From Moraxella equi (GTDB lineage Bacteria; Pseudomonadota; Gammaproteobacteria; Pseudomonadales; Moraxellaceae): DNA of 17,868 nucleotides. The stretch covers positions 1-17,868 of the forward strand of contig NZ_MXAP01000122.1 of the NCBI RefSeq assembly GCF_002027555.1, read 5' to 3'. The stretch's first letter is position 1. Each line of letters starts with the position of its first letter. This document shows positions 7,631-13,829 of the stretch, one piece after another. Position numbers and translations under genes: made by a program. The notes below the pieces were generated by a model. The model saw only the letters and a list, made by a program, of their open reading frames with translations. It did not search any database and was not told where the DNA came from.

Positions 7631-7905
7631 GGGCGTGCCTACCATTGACAACATTTTAGATAAAATAATGGTAAAATTTAACAATTCTATCAATTTTTGC
7701 ATGAAAAATGGCTGTCCAACCACTTAATTTAAAAAGTTAAGTAAAATTCTTGCAATTTACCCGGTTAAGTGGTCGGATTGTGTTTCATCGTCAAAAACTT
7801 GTCTGATAGAATAACTATCAGCCTATGTTTTTCATGCACAAACGGTTGGCTTGTTTCTAAAATATGCCTATATTGTAAATGGCGTTATAAAGGTTTAGCA
7901 CGCCC
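7631..7905. mobile_element. MITE-like palindromic element or IS remnant
   Basis: This 275-bp element fills most of the 337-bp gap between aroC and the GT25 gene. Its ends are exact inverted repeats, GGGCGTGC (7631-7638) and GCACGCCC (7898-7905). With the adjoining A/T the match extends imperfectly to about 17 of 23 bp. Both ends are flanked by TA, as in insertions of the Tc1/mariner-IS630 type. Inside are nested inverted repeats: TTCTATCA (7685-7692) with TGATAGAA (7804-7811), GCATGAAAAA (7699-7708) with TTTTTCATGC (7828-7837), and CCACTTAA (7720-7727) with TTAAGTGG (7765-7772). There is also a local hairpin, CTGATAG-AATAA-CTATCAG (7803-7821). No transposase is recognisable. A structured RNA is a less likely alternative. 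Confidence 0.6.
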
Positions 7906-7908
7906 TAT

Positions 7909-7930
7909 ATCAAGTGTGTTAATCAAGTGT
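7909..7930. repeat. Short direct repeat at the end of the GT25 gene
   Basis: ATCAAGTGT occurs at 7909-7917 and again at 7922-7930, separated by GTTA and followed by a further partial copy, CAAGT. The stop codon of the GT25 gene lies between the two copies. The first copy starts 4 bp after the right end of the MITE-like element. It may be a duplication formed at or after insertion. Confidence 0.5.
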
Positions 7931-8749
7931 CAAGTAAACAGTTTTTCTCTTTCTATCTATATAGGTGATAATTTTTTTTATCCACCTATAAAATTGTAAG
8001 AATGGTCTTTTTATCTCTCTCCAAATTTTTTTATACAAATTTTGATTGATTTTTTCACGCTTAATTCTAAGTACGTTTTCAAATCTATTTCGACGATCTT
8101 GTTCTAATTGACTTGAAATAATAGTTTGATTGGTCTGTCTGTCACTTTGTATGCATAGACAGGGGTTTAATTGATATGGGCGATACTTACCATGTTTTAT
8201 GTAATGTTCAAATACAATGTGATCGACAGCAATAATGCCGTTATATTCAGTATAATCTTTATGAAAGTCCACAAGATTGATAGCGGCATCTTTGGATAAT
8301 ATATATCCTGCACATCCAAGATGAATATCAATAAGAGGGATTAAAAACCTGTCTTTTGCAGAAATCTTAGTGCCTTTTGACAAAATGATTTTGTCAAACA
8401 ACTCTATTTTGATAATGTGGCAATCTTCGGGAATCCAGTCGATATTGTTTAGGAATGACTGACTTGAATTGGCTAAGTATACATCATCCTCAAAGATTCC
8501 AATATATTCCAAATCATCATCAATGGCTTTTTGCCATAAACTAATATGACTAAATAAGCATGCCAGCTCTCCTTTGGTTAGATTGGCATTGGTGATATCT
8601 AGCCCAAATTTAGCCGCTAATTCATCAATTTGGTCTGGCGTAACAGCATCAAAAAATTCAAAATTAATCTCTTTTTGTCCAAATTCTTGTATAATATGTA
8701 GACGTCTTTCTTGTGCATTGGCAAGACTGATGACATAATTTTTAAGCAT
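7919..8749 (-). CDS. Family 25 glycosyltransferase (LOS biosynthesis), paralogue 1
   Basis: The 276-residue protein belongs to glycosyltransferase family 25, which includes LOS galactosyl- and glucosyltransferases such as LpsA, Lic2A and LgtB/LgtE. Seen are the N-terminal KNYVISLANAQERR, the FFDAVTPD motif (32-39), the SHISLWQKAI segment, the acidic IFEDDVYL (85-92) and a late QLNPCLCIQSDR. It would add a sugar to the growing LOS oligosaccharide on the cytoplasmic side of the inner membrane; the sugar and linkage cannot be read from sequence. The C-terminal tail (about 215-276) is basic and aromatic, fitting peripheral membrane contact. Hand counts of two 60-base lines gave 33 and 37% GC, lower than nearby genes, a hint of transfer. 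No clear ribosome site precedes the ATG. An A8 tract lies near the 3' end (7972-7979). It is paralogous to the gene at 9814-10566. Confidence 0.88.
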   Translation of the reverse strand: MLKNYVISLANAQERRLHIIQEFGQKEINFEFFDAVTPDQIDELAAKFGLDITNANLTKGELACLFSHISLWQKAIDDDLEYIGIFEDDVYLANSSQSFLNNIDWIPEDCHIIKIELFDKIILSKGTKISAKDRFLIPLIDIHLGCAGYILSKDAAINLVDFHKDYTEYNGIIAVDHIVFEHYIKHGKYRPYQLNPCLCIQSDRQTNQTIISSQLEQDRRNRFENVLRIKREKINQNLYKKIWREIKRPFLQFYRWIKKIITYIDRKRKTVYLTLD

Positions 8750-8753
8750 GGCG

Positions 8754-8782
8754 TTGGCGAATGAAAAAATTTATGGTATATT
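8754..8782 (+). promoter_or_regulatory. Promoter of the GT4 gene
   Basis: TTGGCG (8754-8759) and TATATT (8777-8782) are separated by 17 bp, with TG one base before the -10 (extended -10). Transcription would start near 8789, giving a 36-nt leader that contains GGGAG just before the ATG at 8825. The -35 begins 5 bp from the start codon of the divergent GT25 gene. Confidence 0.5.
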
Positions 8783-8824
8783 GCCTAAATTTCGTCATTT
8801 TGTCAAGCTACGATTGGGAGCTGC

Positions 8825-9805
8825 ATGAAAATATTACACGTTTTATTAACTTCTTTGCCCATTCCACCTAATGATTATGGCGGGACGGAGAGGGTATTAT
8901 GGGCGTTATATCAAGGGCAAAAAGAGCTTGGGCATGATGTTAGGTTTTTGAGCAGATATGACAATAAAAATCCCGATGGTTTGATATATGACGAAAATAA
9001 ACCCTTGGAGAGTCAAATAGAAGGTTGGGCAGATATTATTCATTTTCATTTTCCCTATGATGGCGAGATAAATACGCCATTTGTCTGTACTGAGCATAGT
9101 AATAGCAATATTGAAAAAGAATTTAATATCAATACCATTTATTTATCATCCAAACACGCTGAGAATTACAATGCCAGTTGTTATGTGCATAATGGGCTGT
9201 ATTGGGCGGATTATGGCGAGCCAAATTTGGACAATCCACAAAATTATGTGCATTATTTGGCAAAGGCGACATGGCGAATCAAAAACGTACAAGGAGCGAT
9301 AAAAATCGCCCAAAATGCCAATATGCCCATGCATATTTTGGGTGGTAAGCGTTTTAATCTAAAACGCAACCCGTATTTTTATTTGTCATCGGATTTGACT
9401 TTTCATGGTATGGTGGGTGGCAAGGCTAAAAATGACCTTGTGAGAAATTCAAAAGGGCTGATTTTTCCTGTGTTATGGCATGAGCCGTTTGGGCTTGCCA
9501 TGATTGAAAGTTTGTATTTGGGTTGCCCTGTATTTGCCACGCCATTTGGGGCAATGCCTGATATTATTAGCGATGAAGTGGGAGTGTTGTCGGACAGTTA
9601 TACGGTGCTGACCGAAGCGGTTAAAGATGTTGATAAATTTGACAGACGAGCGTGCCATGAGAGAGCCAAAACGCATTTTAGTCATTTGTCCATGTCAAAG
9701 GCGTATGTGGAATGCTATGAAAGAGTATTGGCGGGCGAGAATTTAAACGCGCAACGCCCAAAATCAAAGGCGAATATCAAGGATAAGCTACATATGAGAG
9801 CATAG
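8825..9805 (+). CDS. Family 4 glycosyltransferase (GT-B fold)
   Basis: This 326-residue protein has the family 4 layout. An N-terminal acceptor domain opens with MKILHVLLTSLPIPPNDYGGTERV, where the glycine-rich loop before TERV is typical. A linker and a C-terminal nucleotide-sugar domain carry the E-x7-E signature in HEPFGLAMIESLYLG (E220, E228), followed by PVFATPFGAMPDII. The length is slightly short for the family. The call is a cytoplasmic retaining glycosyltransferase for LOS or another surface glycan, given its position between two GT25 genes and next to a lipid A acyltransferase operon. Donor and acceptor are unknown. It has its own promoter and a GGGAG ribosome site, and its stop lies 8 bp from the stop of the convergent second GT25 gene. 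The basic C-terminal tail (about 308-326) has no recognised domain. Confidence 0.88.
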   Translation: MKILHVLLTSLPIPPNDYGGTERVLWALYQGQKELGHDVRFLSRYDNKNPDGLIYDENKPLESQIEGWADIIHFHFPYDGEINTPFVCTEHSNSNIEKEFNINTIYLSSKHAENYNASCYVHNGLYWADYGEPNLDNPQNYVHYLAKATWRIKNVQGAIKIAQNANMPMHILGGKRFNLKRNPYFYLSSDLTFHGMVGGKAKNDLVRNSKGLIFPVLWHEPFGLAMIESLYLGCPVFATPFGAMPDIISDEVGVLSDSYTVLTEAVKDVDKFDRRACHERAKTHFSHLSMSKAYVECYERVLAGENLNAQRPKSKANIKDKLHMRA

Positions 9806-9813
9806 TTAGTTAG

Positions 9814-10566
9814 CTACTTAAATGGTACTATCTTGTAAACAAGCCTTTTTAAAATGCTTCGCTTCCATGTTTTCATGCGACGGTTAAATTGTTGGGTTAA
9901 AGTCATGGGTTGCTCATAGCGGTTGTTGCGAGTGGCTTCGAGTGTGCTTGTTAAGGTATTGTCATATCTATCTGACTGAATGGTTAGGGCGGGGTTTAGC
10001 TGATAGATGGTTGAATTAATGCAAGTGCTTCCGAATAAAATATGATCTATTGCCTGACCATGAATGTCAAAATCATGTTGCAAATAATCCATGAGCAAGC
10101 AAGCATAATCTTTTGAGATGATGTAACCGCATGCCCCAACGTGGGTGCTTTTTAGGGAGTGTAATGCTCTGCCGTGATGATGAATGGTGGGCTCGCCCAA
10201 ATGCACCAATTCATGCCATGTTTCTAGTTTGATAATATCAAAAGAAAAGTTTAACCAGTCATCTTTTAAAAAGACAGTGGCATTTTCTCCCAAATATACA
10301 TCATCTTCAAAAATGGCGATATGCTCCAAGCCATCATCTATCATTTTTTGCCATAAACAGACGTGGCTTAAAAAACATGCCTTTTCGCTAAGTGACAAGC
10401 GTTGGTTATTTACCAAAGGAATGTTTAATTGTGTGGAAATACGCCCTATGCCATCTGGCGTAACCGCATCAAAAAATTCAAAATGAATGCCCTGCCTGCC
10501 AAATTCTGCCTTGAGATGCTCTCGGCGGTTAGTGGCAGTGGCTAGGCTGATGACATAGTTTTTCAT
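9814..10566 (-). CDS. Family 25 glycosyltransferase (LOS biosynthesis), paralogue 2
   Basis: The 250-residue protein is a second family 25 glycosyltransferase. It shares with paralogue 1 the start KNYVISLA, FFDAVTPD (31-38), SHVCLWQKMIDD, IFEDDVYL (85-92), GACGYIISKDYA, AIDHILFG and QLNPALTIQSDR. Between these blocks the two diverge, so they probably transfer different sugars or act on different acceptors. The ATG overlaps the stop of the upstream tandem GT2 gene as ATGA, so it is the last gene of a translationally coupled operon. The C-terminus is basic (RRMKTWKRSILKRL), fitting attachment to the inner membrane. The exact sugar cannot be assigned. It ends 8 bp from the convergent GT4 gene with no obvious terminator in the gap. 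Confidence 0.9.
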   Translation of the reverse strand: MKNYVISLATATNRREHLKAEFGRQGIHFEFFDAVTPDGIGRISTQLNIPLVNNQRLSLSEKACFLSHVCLWQKMIDDGLEHIAIFEDDVYLGENATVFLKDDWLNFSFDIIKLETWHELVHLGEPTIHHHGRALHSLKSTHVGACGYIISKDYACLLMDYLQHDFDIHGQAIDHILFGSTCINSTIYQLNPALTIQSDRYDNTLTSTLEATRNNRYEQPMTLTQQFNRRMKTWKRSILKRLVYKIVPFK

Positions 10567-12155
10567 GACTTATCCCGATTCTTCTGCCACAGCATGATGT
10601 ATTTATCGAGCGTATAACCCAAAGACGCTACCGCCAAGATGTAGCCATACGCTCCGCCCATAAAGTCGGCACGGATAACGTACTCACGCACAAATGAAAA
10701 CCACGAACGAGCAAGTAGCCCTGCCATACTTACGGTTTTGCCTTTGCTGTGCTTTTCTTTTGCCCAATCAAAGCTATATCGGATGTTTTTTACCAAAAAA
10801 TGGTGTAAATTATCGTTGGTAATGTGGGGCAAATAGCCCTTTAATACCACGCTTGGCACACCTTGTTGGTCAAGCGATTCATGCACTTCCAAATCCGAGT
10901 AGCTAAAATGCGTGCGAGCATAGAGCCGAGCGAGCTTGTCGGTGTACCATGAGCGTGGCTGAACCTCCACACCACAAAAGGTATTGACCCGAGCAATAGC
11001 AAAAACTTTATCCGTCTGTACAGGCTGTCTTAATACATCGGCGATAGATTGCCTTAGGTCTTGGTCAAGGCGTTCATCAGCGTCCAACACCAGCACATAA
11101 TCGCCTGTGGCATAAGACTGGGCAATTTGTCGCTGTCTACCAAAACCTTGCCAGTCGGTATTGACGTGCCATTTTGCCCCATATTGTTCGGCAATCTTGC
11201 GAGTATCATCGGTGCTACCGCTGTCCAAAATGATAATCTCATCTACCAAATCATGCACCGTATCAAGGCAGGCTTTTAGGTGTTTGGATTCGTTTTTGCA
11301 AATCATGACAAGCGATAGCGTGCTTTTTTTGTCGGTCAAATCAATGGGTGTAAGACTGTTGGCAAATTCTACCGATTTTAAAAATGCTTGTTCGGCTTGG
11401 TTGTGAGTCAAATCGTACAAAATGGCATATTTATTAAAGGTGTATTGGGTAAACATAAGTGCATAAATCAGCCCATATCTGCCCTGCAAAAATCGCCCGT
11501 CCACAAAATACTGCTTAAAAAACGCCCAAAATGGGTTTAAAATCACCTTGCTAAATTTACCTTTTTTGCCCTGTCTGTGCCTATCGTCTGCCCATGCCTT
11601 GGCGTATTCTAGGCGTTTGGTGAGCCAAAATAGGGGCGTGTCTGCCGTATGATGTCGCATGAAGCCATCAAGCGTGGCAGTAGTAGCTCCATTTAGCACG
11701 ACCGATTCATGCACTAAGTTATTGTCATAGTTGTATTTTTTGGGATACAGTCGCCAATGAGCCTTGACCGCCCATAGCCTGTTGTCAATCTCATGACCAA
11801 AAATACAATCTATGCGTTTGATACCATATACTGTATCGCTTGGTGGATTTTTGATGACTGTCAAAATACTCTGTTTTAACTCATCGGTAATCTCTTCATC
11901 AGCGTCCAATGCTAATATCCACTCACCTGTGGCATAAGACTGGGCGATTTGTCGCTGCCTGCCAAAGCCTTGCCAATCGGTATTGACGTGCCATTTTGCC
12001 CCATATTGTTCGGCAATTTCACGGCTATTGTCGGTGCTACCGCTATCTAAGATGATGATTTCGTCCGCCAAGCCGTCTAAGGCAGGCAGGCTGATTGCCA
12101 AATTTTTGGCCTCATTTTTGACAATCATGACGACCGATAGGGGGTATTGATTCAT
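10563..12155 (-). CDS. Tandem-domain family 2 glycosyltransferase (two WaaE/KdtX-like domains fused)
   Basis: From the ATG at 12155 the protein has 530 residues. A TTG six bases upstream is the longer alternative, but the ATG makes a 4-bp ATGA overlap with the upstream gene, as at the other junctions of this operon. Two complete family 2 domains follow each other: about 5-255 (SVVMIVKNEAKNL, DSGSTD, DAD at 84-86) and about 279-525 (SLVMICKNESKHL, DSGSTD, DAD at 358-360). Each also has the later R-W/R-LY, VHES and YI-style segments of WaaE/KdtX LPS core glucosyltransferases, which are usually single-domain and about 250-260 residues. Both acidic motifs are intact, so both halves may be active. 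A block of 31 residues (47-77 and 321-351) is identical between halves. M. catarrhalis LOS enzymes with two glycosyltransferase domains are known, which supports a bifunctional reading. Substrates are unassigned. Confidence 0.9.
   Translation of the reverse strand: MNQYPLSVVMIVKNEAKNLAISLPALDGLADEIIILDSGSTDNSREIAEQYGAKWHVNTDWQGFGRQRQIAQSYATGEWILALDADEEITDELKQSILTVIKNPPSDTVYGIKRIDCIFGHEIDNRLWAVKAHWRLYPKKYNYDNNLVHESVVLNGATTATLDGFMRHHTADTPLFWLTKRLEYAKAWADDRHRQGKKGKFSKVILNPFWAFFKQYFVDGRFLQGRYGLIYALMFTQYTFNKYAILYDLTHNQAEQAFLKSVEFANSLTPIDLTDKKSTLSLVMICKNESKHLKACLDTVHDLVDEIIILDSGSTDDTRKIAEQYGAKWHVNTDWQGFGRQRQIAQSYATGDYVLVLDADERLDQDLRQSIADVLRQPVQTDKVFAIARVNTFCGVEVQPRSWYTDKLARLYARTHFSYSDLEVHESLDQQGVPSVVLKGYLPHITNDNLHHFLVKNIRYSFDWAKEKHSKGKTVSMAGLLARSWFSFVREYVIRADFMGGAYGYILAVASLGYTLDKYIMLWQKNRDKS
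11105..11195. repeat. Internal direct repeat, copy in GT2 domain 2
   Basis: This 91-bp segment matches 11927-12017 at 86 of 91 positions, 822 bp (274 codons) away. The last 41 bp (11155-11195) are identical. All five differences are synonymous. Flanking DNA of the two domains is far more divergent. Confidence 0.85.
11927..12017. repeat. Internal direct repeat, copy in GT2 domain 1
   Basis: Partner of the copy at 11105-11195; the perfectly conserved 41 bp lie at 11977-12017. The segment encodes the acceptor-side loop between the DSGSTD and DAD motifs. It offers a substrate for recombination that would fuse the two domains into one. Confidence 0.85.
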
Positions 12156-12898
12156 CGCCAAGCATCCTTAATCCACTCACTTGGCAAAACGTGGCGATAC
12201 CATTTACCACCCCCACCTGCGATAGCGTCTGGTGGATTAATCTCGCCATGAAAGATAACGATTTTTGCCCCGATTGGTTTTTTGGGTGGGACAAAATACG
12301 CCATGGGAATTTTTTGTAGGCAGTGGTATTTAAAACTCACACACCACGAACTGTCCCAATATTCCAAATGATGATGTTCACGCAGATAATTGGACAAAAA
12401 CGCCTGTTCGTGGCGAACCTCCGAGCGGATTTTTTCAAAATTTTGTTCAAAATAACTAAGCAGGTTCGGATAAGTATTTTGCCCCACTTTAAAGCGATAT
12501 ACCGAGCTGTTACCCACCATTCGCCACGGTTTTTTCCAATCACGGATAATCATCACGCTATCGTCATGCTCCGCTTGGTGCGTAAAAAAGCAGTCAATAT
12601 TATCCACGATGACAATGTCAATGTCCAAAAACAACGCCGTGCCTTTTAAATCATACAATTCTGGCTTAAAGGTCGTAAGCTTTTTCCAGCCACGCTCGGG
12701 CAGGTTGGTAGGCAGATTTAATTCGGGAATGGGATAGCATTTGACATTGTCATCAATGCCTGTGCTATCGTCCGTCAAGCACACCATTTGAAAATCAAGG
12801 GTCAAATGGCGTTTTACCATATTATACAGGCGATTGACGTACTCGGCACCGTATTTGGTTCCCCATTTCATACAAATCACATAGCGGTTGTCGGTCAT
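12152..12898 (-). CDS. Putative GT-A fold glycosyltransferase (LOS operon)
   Basis: This 248-residue protein is not assigned to a named enzyme, but it reads like a nucleotide-sugar-dependent GT-A glycosyltransferase. It begins with a beta-strand RYVICMKWGTKYGAEYVNRLY, followed by FQMVCLTDD, a WKKLTTFKPELYDL segment and the metal-binding FLDIDIVIVDN (D92, D94). A C-terminal FHGEINPPDAI supplies a conserved-looking histidine. This arrangement resembles family 8 and related DxD enzymes. It starts with ATG inside a 4-bp overlap with the stop of the acyltransferase gene, and its stop overlaps the start of the tandem GT2 gene in the same way. The context makes LOS or lipid A-core assembly the likely role. 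Donor and acceptor are unknown. Confidence 0.75.
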   Translation of the reverse strand: MTDNRYVICMKWGTKYGAEYVNRLYNMVKRHLTLDFQMVCLTDDSTGIDDNVKCYPIPELNLPTNLPERGWKKLTTFKPELYDLKGTALFLDIDIVIVDNIDCFFTHQAEHDDSVMIIRDWKKPWRMVGNSSVYRFKVGQNTYPNLLSYFEQNFEKIRSEVRHEQAFLSNYLREHHHLEYWDSSWCVSFKYHCLQKIPMAYFVPPKKPIGAKIVIFHGEINPPDAIAGGGGKWYRHVLPSEWIKDAWR

Positions 12899-13812
12899 GG
12901 ATTTTCCTTGTTTTTGTCTATTTTATAAGATCTTATTTGAGCGTGCAAATCATCAAAAGGCAACAGATAGGGGTTTTCGCCAAAAGGCGTGGTCTTAAAC
13001 CGCCGATAGCCCCACATATAATGGGCAAAATGCTCATTTATCATCATCTCCATACCACTATTTAGGGCGGTGGTAGCGATGATGTCGTTTTTGTCGTACA
13101 AATTGGGGTTGGTCAAATCATAACAAAATATCTCAAATCCGTCCTTGCCCTTGATACACGCCAAACCGACCAACGTACAGCCTGTTTTTTGGGCAAGTTT
13201 GGTGGTAAGCGTGCCTGTCATGGTAGGAATGCCAAAAAACGGCACGATTTCTCCGCCATTTTTGTCGGGGACATGGTCGGGCAAAATCACGGTAAATCCG
13301 CCTGATTTTAAGGTTTTAAAAATCGCCTTAACGCCTGTGCTGTCGGTGGGGACAAGCTTAGCGGACAGCCGTTCACGACCGCTTAGGATAAATCGGTCAA
13401 GGCTAGGATTGCCAGACGGTTTGTACATAATCGTCAAATCGCCAAAACCGCACAGCCATGCGTTCATCATCTCCCAAGTACCGATGTGTGGCACCACTAA
13501 AATCAGCCCCTTAGGATTGGCAAAACCACGCTCCAAAATCTCACGATTATGTACCGTTTTGATTTGGGCGATAGACCACTTTGGGGGCATTGCCCAGCTT
13601 TTGGCACTGTCTAGGGTGCTGGTAAGCTGATTTTGCAGGGCGGTAAAGGCAAGCCTGTCTCGCTCGTCCTTATCCATAAAAGGGTGGACTAGCATGAGAT
13701 TGGTGCAAATACTGCGGTAAATACTGGCATTTGACCATTTGGCAAGATAAGACGCAAAACGAACCAATGCCCCTAATAAGGACATTGGCACGAATTTGAT
13801 AAGATTAAGCAT
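12895..13812 (-). CDS. LpxL/HtrB-family lipid A late acyltransferase
   Basis: The 305-residue protein matches the LpxL/HtrB/LpxM family, which transfers a secondary acyl chain from acyl-ACP to the lipid A precursor at the inner membrane. The catalytic H-x4-E motif is seen in VVPHIGTWEMM (H109, E114). Further family landmarks are the YKPS strand, the RERL segment, ILPDHVPDKNGGEIVPFFG and a hydrophobic N-terminus (about 1-22) that would anchor it. The ATG lies 17 bp after the aspS stop, so it is probably read from the aspS transcript. The ribosome site is weak (GTGA). Moraxella catarrhalis has two late acyltransferases (LpxL and LpxX), and I cannot tell which this corresponds to, so no symbol is given. 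Its overlap with glycosyltransferase genes fits lipid A and LOS co-assembly. Confidence 0.88.
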   Translation of the reverse strand: MLNLIKFVPMSLLGALVRFASYLAKWSNASIYRSICTNLMLVHPFMDKDERDRLAFTALQNQLTSTLDSAKSWAMPPKWSIAQIKTVHNREILERGFANPKGLILVVPHIGTWEMMNAWLCGFGDLTIMYKPSGNPSLDRFILSGRERLSAKLVPTDSTGVKAIFKTLKSGGFTVILPDHVPDKNGGEIVPFFGIPTMTGTLTTKLAQKTGCTLVGLACIKGKDGFEIFCYDLTNPNLYDKNDIIATTALNSGMEMMINEHFAHYMWGYRRFKTTPFGENPYLLPFDDLHAQIRSYKIDKNKENP

Positions 13813-13829
13813 AAATCACAAGTCTATGA

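Noticed and set aside
7769..7999. 76-codon plus-strand reading frame across the right part of the MITE-like element
   Set aside because: It starts at GTG inside an inverted repeat, runs into the antisense of the GT25 gene and shows no similarity I recognise to a transposase.
12156..12161. TTG start for the tandem GT2 gene
   Set aside because: The ATG at 12155 gives the same ATGA overlap used at the other junctions of the operon.
13145..13630. 161-codon plus-strand reading frame opposite the acyltransferase gene
   Set aside because: It is antisense to conserved LpxL motifs and has no features of its own.
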